In this document: positions 1-11,515 of the stretch, piece after piece | How the letters are laid out: the number at the start of each line of letters is the position of its first letter | How positions within the stretch are numbered: position 1 is the stretch's first letter | Assembly: GCA_036417435.1 (NCBI GenBank) | Contig: CM070913.1 | Location: forward strand, 6,862,680 to 6,926,679 | Source: Inia geoffrensis | Taxonomy: Eukaryota; Chordata; Mammalia; Artiodactyla; Iniidae | Direction: 5' to 3' | Length of the DNA stretch: 64,000 nucleotides | The notes under the pieces: model-generated | Told to the model about the DNA's origin: nothing | Seen by the model: only the letters and a program-made list of their open reading frames with translations | The model's database searches: none | Position numbers and translations under genes: made by a program

Positions 1-689
1 TATTGTGCCAGAGTTCAAGCAGAATAAGTGACAGAGGGGGGACTGGAAGGCTGGTCATCAGGGCTGGCACCCGCTCCTCTCGCTGTCCTCCTCTCTCTCC
101 CACTTCAATTCGTATCTGCATTTCTCAACATCGTACGTGGCCTGTGGGCCACGTGTAGATGCCAGTGCCTGCCCACACTTCCGTTACTTGATGGAAACTC
201 TTTCTTAAGCACCTATATGGGGCACCTATTAGACAATATAGAGGACACAGCAAAATATAGTTGACACTCATTTTCCATGGTGGTCCTACGACATCTACAG
301 AGTTCTCTAAGTCACCTTGAACACAGAATTAGCAAACACTGAGCCATTGCTCCTAAAGGAAATACAGAGTTAGGTTCCTGCAACCCTCTGCTCACACATT
401 TCAACTTATCCTGCCGTTCAGTGTTCTTGGGAAGAATAAATTGCTTGAAGGCTCCCAGGACTGAGAGGCATTTTTCCTGTCTTATTCTATGGGACGCCTG
501 CTCTGCAACGGATCCCTCGTCTGCCCCCTGCTCCACACACACCTTCCCGTGGCCTCCAGATGTCCAGCACGTGTGTCCTCTGCTTGTCTGGACCACCAGC
601 TAATGTTCTCATGCCTCTTGGTCCTCTCCACGTTCTTTAATTTTAGAGCTTCTCTGACCTTAGAGACCTTCTAACCTTCTCATCCCCTA
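1..689. other. Unassigned DNA, no gene seen
   Basis: No repeat family or exon is recognised here. Short open frames exist on both strands but show no domain, no codon bias and no splice context. It is probably old, decayed repeat or unique intergenic sequence. Confidence 0.4.
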
Positions 690-944
690 TATGCTTCCTG
701 CGTGATGAGGTCATTAGCTTCAGTTACATCTGCAAGTGGCCCCCACTCCATTGCTTTTGCATCCCTTCTCCTTCCTGGAAGGCTCTGCTCTGCTATCCCC
801 AGAAAAAGTCACTTCCTCACTTCATTCAGGAGTCTTCTAGGAGGTGCTGCTCCCATAGCTCTTTCCCTCCTTTGTTTGCTCCTTGCCTCCTACACTACCT
901 GAAATATTACATTTTGCTCTTTATTTACTTGTTTTTACCCTTCT
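690..944 (+). mobile_element. L2 LINE 3' part (left half)
   Basis: The order of phrases matches the 3' end of L2: the 'cttcctggaaggctctgctctg' region, then 'cacttcctcacttcattcagg', then 'ctacctgaaatattacattt'. The element stops at 944 where an LTR-like sequence begins, and it appears to resume at 1464. It is old and strongly diverged, with no coding capacity left. The family call is from memory of the consensus. Confidence 0.65.
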
Positions 945-1463
945 GTGGTAGACACCTTTCTAAGCTGGCCCCCAAGATTCCCCCCACAGGCACACACACA
1001 CCTGCATGATTCCCTCCCTGGGTGGGAGGGACCTCTCAATGCAGGGGGATGGATGGTCACTCCCATGACTAGGTTATGTCATACGACAGAGGGGATGGGA
1101 CAGCCAGGCCTGACTGGAAAGAGAGTCCCTTGCGGGCTCTGAAGAGAGAAGTCAGGGACTTAGGATGGCCTACAGAGCTGAGAGTGGCCTCTGGCTAACA
1201 GCCAGCAAGACAATGGGGACACCAGGGGCCCAACAACTGCAAGTAAGTGAGTTGTCTCCATAGCCTGCCTGATCCTAGAAGAGGACCCTGAGTCCAAGAG
1301 GAGAATCAGCTCAGCCAATGTCTGGATTTCAGCCTGCGAGACCCTGAGCAGAGAACACAGCTAACCAGCATCCAGACTCCTGACCCAAGGACACCATAGA
1401 CAATAGTAGGCTTTGCTTTGAGAAGCTAGGATTTTGGTAACTTGTTACACAGCAGTAGATATA
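945..1463 (+). mobile_element. Solo LTR, MaLR/ERVL type, inserted in L2
   Basis: It starts with 'tgtggtagacac' and contains phrases typical of mammalian MaLR-class LTRs: 'ggcccccaagattcc', 'gtgggagggacct', 'actaggttatgtcata', 'cctctggctaacagccagca', and a tail 'ggattttggtaacttgttacacagca'. It sits exactly between two halves of one L2, and short 'acccttc'/'accttc' motifs at the edges may be the remains of a target-site duplication. No internal retroviral genes are present, so it is a solo LTR. The exact subfamily is uncertain. Confidence 0.6.
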
Positions 1464-1570
1464 CCTTCCTTCAGGATGACAGCTCCATGAGGGCAGGAAG
1501 CCAGTCCATTTTGCTCACTGCTTTATCCTCAGCACCAGCAAAGGCTCGTCACATAGTTGAGACTCAAGAG
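1464..1570 (+). mobile_element. L2 LINE 3' end (right half)
   Basis: 'gacagctccatgagggcaggaa' followed by a 'ttgctcactgctttatcctcagcacc' motif is the characteristic L2 terminal region. It continues the L2 at 690-944 in the same orientation. Confidence 0.7.
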
Positions 1571-2040
1571 TGGAGATGGGTGGGGCGCCCCGGCCCCATA
1601 GACATCTGGCATTCGTGGCCGCATTTCACAGAGCCTGGGGGTCCGGAACTCATCCCAGGTTTCTGAAAATTCCTTCCTTCCTCCCTCACGCTCCTCTCTG
1701 GCCCTGTCTCTCTGGTGCCTCATTTAGGCAGCAAACAATCTGGGTGTGATGCATGGCCCCTCGGGGAGTGTTTTCTCCAAATCCCAGGATAACCAGTGTT
1801 CAGATACGGTCTTTTCTGTGATGATGCCAGGACGCTAAGGGTCCTATCTTCTCCACCTTGTGCAGGACACTCTGCCCAGAGCCACTTTCCTCCAGTTCTA
1901 AGCATGGAACCCACGGGGGCCTATCAAGGAATTCTTTCTAAATAAACCCAGTGCCTTGCTTAGGAGCCTTATGGGGACAGCTGTTAATACAGTGACATTT
2001 TCTACATCATTTAATCTATGCTGATAAATCCTACTTCAGA
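1571..2040. other. Unassigned DNA
   Basis: Nothing recognisable. A possible AATAAA-containing stretch near 1940 has no associated gene. Confidence 0.35.
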
Positions 2041-2410
2041 CCGCACTACTGGGCTTCACGTGCATTTATCCATCTGCCCGCTGGTTACCTACACTTGGAA
2101 GTCTCATAGGCACCACAAATTCAACACTTCCACAAATGGAACTATACCATTTCCTTCCTGAAACATTCTTTCCCAGGGTTCCATGTCCCATTACGTGGCA
2201 CTGCCACACAGTTGCCCAAGCTGCAAACCTTGGAATTGCTTCTGAACCGCCCTCCCCTGCCCGCTCCAGGTCTGATCAATCAGTCATTCATGGAGTCAGA
2301 CTGATTTCTTCCCCCTTGGATGTACATCTGGGCTCCATCCACTTGGCTCCAACCTCACCACCATTGGCCAGGCCACCAACGTCTCAGTCCTGCTTCAGAA
2401 AGCATCACAC
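2041..2410 (+). mobile_element. L2 LINE internal fragment
   Basis: 'cacttggaagtctcataggca', 'gttgcccaagctgcaaacc' and 'ccaacctcaccaccattggcca' follow the order seen in the noncoding/ORF 3' region of L2. The fragment is diverged and broken by small indels. Confidence 0.5.
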
Positions 2411-4850
2411 AGTCTCTGAGAAGTTAAGAAATTGCCTCTTGTTCTAGAGCCAGTAACTGGTAGAGCTCAGATTCAACTTGACATCAGAGCCCACGCTCAG
2501 AGCCCCTAGACAGAGCCGCCTCTCAGTTAAAAGTGATGGGCACAGTGTCAGGAGACCCTGTAAGGCCAGCAGTACAACTGCCCTGGTCTTGGGGTGCTCA
2601 CTCCCTCTCCATTACCCTATAGATTTTCAGGCAGCCTGTGTCCCCTTTGCCTCCTACTTAATCATAATCTTCACTTGAACCATCATAGCTTGCGTTTCTC
2701 TGTTGGGTGTCTCCTACGTTTCCTTAATCTCTCCCCTTTCGAGGTCTGCCTTCTGTTGGAGCTGTGAGTCAGTTGAGGAAGATGAATGTCAAGAAAAAAA
2801 CAAAAGCGGGGATTCTATTAAATTCTCTCCAATCAATGCATGTGTTTTCCCAATACCCAAGAACCACTCTAGAGGGAAAATCCACAAATCCTTTATTTAT
2901 AGAGGGCGACATGGGTAGAACAATTCTAGAGGGGGAAGAAAAAGAGCTTTTCTGTAATAGATTACTGGTTGCAGGGGATATTTATGTTTAAGGAAATGAA
3001 ACTTGTTATCTCTTGGGATCCACAAGAAGATAGTCCTGTGGCCCAAGGATCCCCTCTTTTCTCCCCAAATGCCATAGGCTTCACCTGGATTCCCCACTGG
3101 GCCGCTCCTGCCACCCAGGTACTGGCAGCAGAGCACAGAAAATCCAGAATATTTAGGGCACATCATCAATCCAACGCCATATCCACTACGAAACGGTACA
3201 GAGTTCTCACCGGAGGTGGGGAAAGTGGGCCATGTTTTTAGATATCCCTGCTTACCTTTCAGAAGAAGAGTGCTGGTGAATCCAAGTCAGTATTATAAAG
3301 TGCCTAACCATGCAAAGACCAACAGGACCATTTAGATGAAGACCCCATTCCCTCACTAAATGACTCAATAAACAGAAGAAGGGCTAGAAACCAATAAGAA
3401 TATGTAACCAATAAGTGGGGAAAGAAAATCACAGTTGAGATAAACTCACTGTTTTGTTGTTGCTATTATTTATTTTTGTTGTTAATTTTGGTTGTTTTAA
3501 GACACGCGCTAATTGGAGAAACTGCTGCAGAAATGGAGGGCGGAGGTGATACGTATTTCTGGAGAATGAGTGTTACGCTGACATTTCAGAAAATCCAAGC
3601 CTGTCACACCAGTGAAATTATAGAGGAAGCCGGGCATGTGAAGCTAGCCATTTTTGGTGACTCTGCAAGCCTGTGTGCATAATTCCAAATCAAACATATT
3701 CACATTATTAACTTTTGAAAGTTTATTAGTCTCAGTGCTAATGAACTCATTCATCCTCGGCAAATACACATGGCTCCCTAATGAAACGTCAATAGATAGA
3801 TCGGCAGTGAAGTGAGCACATCCAGTGGTTGATGCCAAATTCCGCTTGGCTGTAATGACTGGAAAGACGAGATCACGTCCAGAGAGACACTTGGACACAG
3901 CACCAGGTAAAGGACAAGCACCAGTGTGGCTGTCTGCGGATGGGAAACCTGCCCCTGGCTCTGCCACATGGCGGCTGAGTGACCCTGAGAAAGTCTTCTG
4001 CAGGAAGAAGAGAGCAGGCTAGCTCACCAGAATGTTCTCGCTGGATCTGTAATGCGATACTCTTCCCCTCCCCCCAGCACAGCGCTCCCCTTCTAAGAGT
4101 TCTCCGTGTTTACGTACATCACAATGCATGGCATCTTCTATTTAGACATCTGCCTAGTTCAACAATGGCTCATTCCTTATGGATAAAATTAAAACTTAGC
4201 TTCTCAGGAGATATCATGCCACAGGTTATGGGTTTTCATTTCTGACCCGTTTGAACACTGCACAAGTTCAGAGTTGTAATGAGTTTCCTAACCCGCGTTG
4301 GTTTGTGTCAGCCTGCATGACAGTGTGTTGAGTACGCCACGGGAGATAGAAAATGGAACATCCTTTAAAAAAAGAATCTAGGCAAACCTCCCTTTCTCTC
4401 AATTATCAGTTTCAAAAAGTAGCCTGAACGTGGGCACTCTTCTGTTTGGGGGTTTCTGATCTGCTCGCATTAATTCTCCAGGGTAAATTTCCTGTCTTCA
4501 TGCGGTGATGGTTTGGGGTTTTTTTTTCTTACTTTACCTTAGATCTTTAAAATTGTACAACAGCCTAGAAGTCAGGATGTTTTCCTCCTGATGCCTCACA
4601 GAAAGAGACTGCTTTATTACTGAGTGAAAGCAAAAATAATAATCATGAGTAGCTTTGGCTTCTGGCATAAATTATGTCCAATTTTCCTCATTATTTTCTT
4701 CTGCAGGGTATAAAGAGACTGCCTGTGGTAAAATATGTATCAGTACAGAACAAATAGAAAACAGTTTAAACCACTGAAGAGTTTACCTTTTTTGTTTAAA
4801 AAAAAAAAAAAGACATTTTAATCCTATTAACGGTAACTTATATTACCTAT
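2411..4850. other. Mostly unassigned DNA, with a MIR scrap
   Basis: No gene is seen. Around 3940-4000 'ctgcccctggctctgccacatggcggctgagtgaccctgag' resembles the minus-strand MIR core region. The rest has no repeat I can name. Short A runs occur near 4360 and 4798. Confidence 0.35.
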
Positions 4851-5070
4851 TGTGAAAGCAGACATGAAAGAAATACCTGAAGCATGCAGTTAATTATGAG
4901 AGCAAGCGACACATAATATTTACGCTCCTCTTGAATGGCCCAAACAGTTTTTCTTTCACTAACTGTGAGTCACGCTCTGACTGAAGTCTCGAAACCGACG
5001 TTGAGCTAGACCTGCAGGCACATCTGCTGGAGGCGCTTCATTCTATAGGTAATTAATGGTACAAGAAATA
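4851..5070. promoter_or_regulatory. Candidate conserved non-coding element
   Basis: This block is free of recognisable repeats and contains homeodomain-type TAATTA cores near 4890 and 5050 and an AP-1-like 'tgagtca'-related motif near 4965. Conservation cannot be judged from one sequence, so this is only a candidate by composition and motif content. Confidence 0.15.
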
Positions 5071-6040
5071 GCCATTGTTTATTCTTTTATAGTCCTAATT
5101 TCACATAGAGGGGAAAAAATTCTCTACCCCAGTCCTTTTATTTTAATTCTCCATTTCAGCATATTTATTCACTGTCCACGCAGGCTCAGCAAAGCAGGGA
5201 GTTTGCAAACGAATTTCCACTGAGAAAAGCTGTTCTTCCGTGAGGCTGGTGGGCTTTTTGAAACTCCAAGATATCCATGAAAGCACCAGCCCTGTTTGAG
5301 GGACGTGACTAACCCATCTACCTAAGTCAGGTGTTTTAGACATTAGGACACATTTCTACACAATTGGAGTAAAATGCAAAATATAGGTTAAAATGAGTAC
5401 GCCATGGTTTGATGGTGTTTGATGACTACACCGTGACATAACCAAGTGATGGCAAAGAAACAGGGCAGGTAGTTCCTCGTGTCATGGCTTTTCCATCACG
5501 CTTGGCCCAGTTCCATGGGGAGGATGCTGAGGGGTCATTTTTGCAGGCCAAGCTTAGGAGGACCCAGCTACTCTGCACCCAGGCAGAGTCTCACACAGCA
5601 AAATACAACTGCTTCTTGTCTTGTATCAAAGGCTATGGCTGAAATCCTCCCACAACTGTTACTTCCACGTTGCTTGACAACAGCTGCGGGCTTCCTACTG
5701 TCTCCTATCAGAGTCCCAGCAACCATTCTGTTGTTCGCAGCAGGGGTAACATGCTGAATTTGAACTACCCCATCTTTACTTCCGCAAGTCACTTTGGCAT
5801 TCACCAACACTTCGGTTTCATAGCTACTTCACACTCCCAAAATGGATTGAGTAGGCATCCCATTGGCTATGGAAAGGTATAGCTGGCGATAAGCCATCCC
5901 CGCTGTTAGGTGTTATCTTAAAATGAAGAGCGAATATAACCCTAAAATCAAGAGGGTTTTATCTCACTATTATTTCCCACTAAATTTCCATTAGATTATG
6001 ACCAATGTTTATGTCATATCACAAATATCTGCAATTTGAA
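5071..6040. other. Unassigned DNA
   Basis: No repeat family, exon or RNA gene recognised. Open frames around 5479-5810 overlap on both strands and look like chance. Confidence 0.35.
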
Positions 6041-6044
6041 AAAG

Positions 6045-6091
6045 CAAGAGCCATCAAGCTTATTGAACAGCTACTATATACTAAGTGCTTT

Positions 6092-6135
<44 letters not shown>

Positions 6136-6290
6136 TCATGCATCCTCACAATAAATTTGCAAAGTTCACACTAATATCCTGTCTGTCAAGGCAGAAACTG
6201 AGTCTCAGAGAAACGAAGTAAATTGCTAAAAACCAAGAGCCAATAAGTTGCAGGATCACAAAGCAAATGAGAGCAGGGATTTGGTCTTTA
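6045..6290 (+). mobile_element. MIR SINE with internal (TA)n
   Basis: 'tattgaacagctactatatactaagtgctttgac', 'catcctcacaata', 'gcagaaactgagtctcagagaaacgaagtaaattgct' and 'caataagttgcagga' follow the order of the MIR consensus. A (TA) tract replaces the stretch where MIR normally reads 'acatatattatctcatttaatcctcac'. Confidence 0.75.
6095..6133. repeat. (TA)n microsatellite, 39 bp
   Basis: A perfect alternating TA tract of about 19 units inside a MIR. It probably expanded from the TATATTAT stretch of the MIR itself. Confidence 0.98.
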
Positions 6291-6954
6291 CCATGATCTA
6301 GTTCTCATTTATATTTTTAATAGTTTGGCACTATGAAATTGTTACCCAAATATTAACAATTGACTGAAAGCCCTTAAATTTGAACTTAATATCCATTATG
6401 AGCTAGAGAAATCATTCTTCCAGACTTCATCTAGCTTCATTTACAAAATATTCAGAAAATTTCGTCCAATTTTCAAATCATAATCAGATACCATTATTTC
6501 TTGCTCAAGTATAATTTACATTTTCTGAAATGCACAGATCTTATATGAACAGTTTGATAAGTTTTGACAAATGCATACATCTGTGTAACCCAAGGATCTA
6601 TCAAGATTTAAAAAAATAAATGTCCATCACACCAAACATTCGGATCACTCCCGGCCCATCCACACAGGCAACTACTGTTCTGATTTCTGTCAGGACATTT
6701 TGCCTGTTCTTAACTTCTTGCAGAATCATGTAGCATAGTGTTAGTTTTCTGTTTCGTTCATAACAAATGACCACAAACATAGCTAATTTTACTTGTACTC
6801 ATTTGTGTGTGTGTGTTAAGTTCTATACACTTTTACCACATGTATAGGTGCCTATTTCCACCTTCCTCCCAGCCCTTCCCCAGTATCAAACCCCTAGAAC
6901 CACTAACCTGTTATCCTTTTATAAAATTTTGTCTTTTAAAAAATGTTATGTAGG

Positions 6955-7061
6955 AGAATTCCCTGGTGGTCCACTGGTTAGGACTCTGCACTCTCACTGC
7001 CAAGGGCCTGGGTTCAATCCCTGGTCAGGGAACTAAGATCCCATAAGTCGAGCAGCATGGC

Positions 7062-7110
<49 letters not shown>

Positions 7111-7163
7111 ACTATGCTAACTATCATGAATTAGATGTATAAGAAATTATAATTAAAATGAAC
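6955..7163 (+). mobile_element. CHR-type tRNA-derived SINE with (CA)n tail
   Basis: The body 'gaattccctggtggtcca...ggttcaatccctggtcaggg' carries the tRNA-like A and B boxes of pol III SINEs from whales and related artiodactyls. It is followed by (CA)n at about 7064-7112 and then about 50 bp of non-SINE sequence. Perfect 20-bp target-site duplications flank it at 6935-6954 and 7164-7183. The host is the L1 3' region, so the SINE is younger than that L1. Confidence 0.9.
7064..7112. repeat. (CA)n microsatellite in SINE tail
   Basis: An almost pure CA tract directly after the SINE body ('ggccaaacacac'), with one 'ata' interruption near 7105. Confidence 0.95.
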
Positions 7164-10058
7164 TTTAAAAAATGTTATGTAGGTGGAATCATTCAGTACA
7201 GAGCCTTTTGAATTGTGGTGTTTGAGGTTTTTTCCACATAGTTACTTGGACATCATCCAAGTTCTTGTGTGTATCAGTAGTTTTTAGTTCATTGGGGTGT
7301 AACAGTCCATGGTATGGATGTTCTACTTTTTGTTTAACCATAAATTTGTTGGAGGATATCTGGGCTGTTTCCAGTTCGGGGCTAGTTTTGAAAAAAAGGG
7401 AATATGAATATTTTTGTACAGGTTTCACATGAACATATTTTCATGTCTCTGAGATAACTGCTGAGATTTTCAACTGTTGATTTGCATGGAAATTGTACGT
7501 GGAGCTTAAAAAATACTGCAATTCCATTCCCACCACAGATGCCTGAGTGAGTCACAGCCTCACCAGGTTTGACGCCGTCACTATTTTTCATGTTGGCCTT
7601 TCTCACAGGCCTGCAGTGATTGCTAGCTGCGGCTTTAATTTGCATTTACCTGATGGCTAATAATGTTAAACATCATTTAATATGCTTATTTGCCATTCGT
7701 ATCTCCGCTGCAGTGAAATATCTATTCATGTCTTTTGTCCATTCTCTAGTTGGGTTGTTTACATTTTTACTGTTGAGTTGTGAAAGTTCTTTATAAATTT
7801 TAGATACTAGTCCTTTGTCGGATATGTGATTTGCAAATATTTTCAAACAGCCTGTAGCTTTTTTCTCTTCTTCGCATGAGCTTTTGAAGAGGAAAAGTTT
7901 TTAACTTTGATAAGGTCCAATTCATTTTTCTTTTTAGTGTCTTTGCCTATATCTAGATTCTAAAGATTGTCTCTTTTTTTTCTAAAGGGTCCATGATTTT
8001 ATGTGTTACATTTAATTCTATAATCCATTTTGAGTTCATTTTTTTATAGGGTGTGAGACTTAGGTTGAGGTCTATTTTTAAAACTGTGGCCTATGGTTGT
8101 CCAGTTGCTCAAGTAATTTTTTGAAAAATCTATTGTTCCTCCACTGAATTGCTTTTTGACCTTGTCAAAAGTAAGTTGAGCATCTGTTTGAGGTTCTTGT
8201 ACTGGGTTCTCTATTCTGTTCCAAGTATCTATGTGTCTATCCATTCACCATAAGCCTTGATATCAGCTAGTTATTCCATGTTACTCTTCTTTGTCAATAT
8301 TATTTTTCCTGTTCTACAGCCTGTGTCTTTTCACATACATTTTAGGATAATTTTGTCTATATCTTCAAGAATCTTGCTGAGATTTCAATAGGAATTGCAT
8401 TAACCTGTGGATCAATTTAGAGAGAAATGACATCTTACTACGTTGACTCCACTAATCCATCAACATGGTATAATTCTCCATTTATTTAGATCTTCTTTGA
8501 TTTCTTTCATTAGCATTTTTTAATATGCAGCGTACAGACCCCGTACACGTTTTGTTAAGTGGACGCGTTAGCATTTCATTGTCTTTGGGGCAATTATAAT
8601 TGGTATCCTGTGTTAAATTGAGGTTTCTACGTGTTTATTTGCTATTATATAGAAATGCATGTTGATCTTGTGCCCTACAAACCTGCTGAGTTCGCTTATT
8701 ATAGATGTTTACATGCATACATAAATTCCTTGAGATTTTCTACATAGGCAATCATTTCGCCTCCAAATAGAGACACTTTAATTTCTTCTCTACCAATCTG
8801 CATGCATTTGTTTCTCTTTCTTGCCTTATCACAATGGAGAGTACTGCCAGCACTAGGTAGAATGAGAGTGGTGAGAGCAAACATCCTTGCCTTGTTTCTG
8901 ATCTTAGGGGGAAAGCATAAAGGCACCATTAAGTATTATGGTAGCTGTAGGGGTTTTATAGATGTTCTTTATACATTCCCTTCTATTCCTAGCTTGCTGA
9001 GCGTATCTTCTAAATCATGAATGGTATTAGATTTTGTCAAATATTCTTTTTGCATCCACTGACAACTGAATAATCACAATTTTTCTTCTTAATTTATTAG
9101 TATGGTGGAATACTCTGACTGGTTTTCAAAAACTGAACCAGCTTTGAATAACACTCCATAGCCACTCTACCAGTTTCTGACTTTTGATGACAATAGTCAA
9201 TCCATATACATTAAGGTAGTTATTGATATGTTAGAACTTAACTCTGCCATTTTATTATTTGTTTTCTATTTATTTCCTCTGGTTCTTGTTCCTCTCTTTT
9301 TTTGACTTCCTATAAGTTAAACATTTTTTTAGAAATCTATATTGATTGATTTATGCTGTTTTTTATCTCTTTGTTTAGTTTTTGTAGGGGTTGCTCTGGG
9401 TATTAAAATATACATATGTGACTTACCAGCGTCTACTGGTGTCGACATCTTACCACCTTAAGTGTGGAAAGCTTACCTCCAAGTTCCCTTTAGCCTTCCA
9501 CACTTTAAAATATCATTGTGTTGAGTAACAGATGGTCTTAAAATGTTTGTTTCAACCACGAAATAAGATTTTTAAAACTTTAAGGAAAAGGGTAATCTAT
9601 TGTGTATGTTCATACTTCTGCTTTCTGTTGCTCATTCCTCCTTATACATGGTCCAAACCCTTCTTTTTATATTTCCTTTTTGCTTGAAGAACTTCTTTTC
9701 ATCAATATTTAAGGGTAGCCTTGCTAGCAACAAATTCTTTTGGTTTCTCTATTCTCGGAGAATATCTTTATTTTCCCCTCATTCCTAAAGGATGGTTTTC
9801 CTGCATATAAGATTCTGGCTTCACAGTTCTCTTCTTTCAGCAGTTGGAAAGCTTTATTCTACTTTCTCCTGGCATCCATGATTTCAGATGTGCATTGGGA
9901 GAGTTCTCAGGGGGATTTTTTATTAGTATTGGGGAGAATGTAGACTCAAGGCTAATCTAAGCCTTCCTAACAAAGATAAAATGCAACAAAGGCAGGAATT
10001 AGACTATTTCCACATAACTTTACTGCATTAAGAACAAAGCCCAAGAATGTTTATAGGG

Positions 10059-10272
10059 GGGCTTCCCTGGTGACGCAGTGGTTGAGAGTCCGCCTGCCGA
10101 TGCAGGGGACACGGGTTCGTGCCCCGGTCCGGGAAGATCCCACGTGCCGCGGAGCGGCTGGGCCCGTGAGCCATGGCAGCTGAGCCTGCGCGTCCGGAGC
10201 CCGTGCTCCACAACGGGAGAGGCCACAACAGTGAGAGGCCCACGTACCACAAAAAAAAAAAAAAAAAAAAAA
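10059..10272 (+). mobile_element. CHR-type SINE (short GC-rich whale form)
   Basis: A full-length copy from 'gggcttccctggtgacgcag' through the B box 'gggttcgtgcc' to a long A tail. 16-bp target-site duplications 'aagaatgtttataggg' lie at 10043-10058 and 10273-10288. High similarity to the copies at 10871 and 25064 marks it as one of the younger families in the window. Chance reading frames of about 100 codons inside it are not genes. Confidence 0.95.
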
Positions 10273-10870
10273 AAGAATGTTTATAGGGATGCAGTATTAT
10301 CCAGCACCCAACAGAGCGAAATTCACAATATATCGTATCCAATAAAAAAGTTACCAATCAAGCAAAACAGCAGGATAATGTGGCCAATATTAAGATGAAA
10401 CTTCATTCAATCAAAACTTACTCAAAACAACATAAATGATAAAAACAATTAGTGGATAGAGATATTATGTTTAAGAACCTGGGTATGCTTATTTTCCCAT
10501 ATGCTTAAGAAGCTAGGTAAAGACTGGGCATATTAAATAGAGACATTGAGATTACATTACAAGCCCAAATAAAACTTCCAGGCCTAAGAACCACAGTGTC
10601 TGAAATTAAAATACATTGGATGGGATTAACAGCAGATTAGACATTGCAGAAGAAAAGAAGAGTGAACCTGAAGGCATAGGAATAGAAAACTCCAAAATAA
10701 AATGCATAAGAAAATAGAATTATTTAAAAAATGAAAACACTATTGGTGCGCTACAGGACAACAGATGTACAAGGAACAAAGATAAGAACGACAGGTAACT
10801 TCCTGTCAGAAACAATACAGGCAGAAGGTGGTGGAAGAGCATCTTTAAAGTATAGAAAAGCAAAACAAAC

Positions 10871-11077
10871 TTTTTTTTTTTTTTTGCGGTACACGGGCCT
10901 CTCACTGCTGTGGCCTCTCCCATTGCGGAGCACAGGCTCTGGACGCGCAGGCTCAGCGGCCATGGCTCACGGGCCCAGCCGCTCCACGGCATGTGGGATC
11001 CTCCCAGACTGGGGCAAGAACCCGCGTCCCCTGCATCGGCAGGCGTACTCTCAACCACTGCACCACGAGGGAAGCCC
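10871..11077 (-). mobile_element. CHR-type SINE (short GC-rich whale form)
   Basis: The plus strand shows the T tail at 10871-10885, then the reverse complement of the SINE body ending in 'gagggaagccc'. Target-site duplications 'aaaacaaactttttt' lie at about 10862-10876 and 11078-11092. It is inserted in the old plus-strand L1. Confidence 0.95.
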
Positions 11078-11297
11078 AAAACAAACTTTTTTAGAGAGGA
11101 AAGTAAAGAAATAAATAACTGTCCACCTACACTCTGTACCAATGAAAATAGCTTTCAAAAACAGTGATGAAAGAAAGACTTTTTCAGACATGCATAAACT
11201 GAAAGAATCCGTCTTCAGTTCAACTGCATATAATAATGTTAAAGTGAGTCCTTCAAGCGGAAGGAAAATAATTCCAGATGGAAATCTGGATATATCC

Positions 11298-11515
11298 TAG
11301 GGTTGCTCAACTGTGGCACTATTTATATTTGGGCTAGATAATAGTCTGTTGTGGAGGGATTCCTGTGCCCTGTGGGCTGCTTTGCAGCATCCCTTGCCTC
11401 TACCCACTAGATGTTAGGATACTCCCCCTACCCCAGATGTCACCACCAAAGTCTCTACACATAGCCAAGAGTCCCCTGGAGGGGGCAAAATTTTCCTGGT
11501 TGAGAGTCACTAATC
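11298..11515 (-). mobile_element. MER20 (hAT-Charlie DNA transposon)
   Basis: The 'ggttgctcaactgtggcactat' start, 'cctctacccactagatgttagga' centre and 'ggttgagagtcact' end give the complete 0.2-kb MER20 pattern, here in reverse relative to its usual consensus. It is a non-autonomous element with no coding capacity, inserted into the L1. Confidence 0.85.

Larger units (their letters stand above)
6530..9955 (-). mobile_element. Old L1 (L1M-type), 3' region and ORF2 remnants
   Basis: The plus strand reads as the complement of an L1: 3'-UTR-like sequence at 6530-6950, then ORF2-derived sequence with phrases such as 'tctagttgggttgtttacatt', 'tactagtcctttgtcggatatgtg' and 'ccattttgagttcatttttt'. 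Minus-strand frames near 8699-8929 keep a reverse-transcriptase remnant: where L1 has FADDM the copy reads FGGEM, followed by an 'AYVENL' stretch. The catalytic aspartates are therefore gone and the frame is broken many times. The copy is interrupted by a SINE at 6955-7163. Confidence 0.8.

Noticed and set aside
10059..10160. tRNA gene (A and B box present)
   Set aside because: The A/B boxes belong to the tRNA-derived SINE head; there is no cloverleaf of a functional tRNA, and the poly(A) tail and target-site duplications show a SINE.
10028..10357. Open frames on both strands with Arg/Gly/Pro-rich protein
   Set aside because: They are translations of the CHR-type SINE at 10059-10272. The same applies to 10720-11142, 25034-25346, 28997-29212 and 58320-58616.
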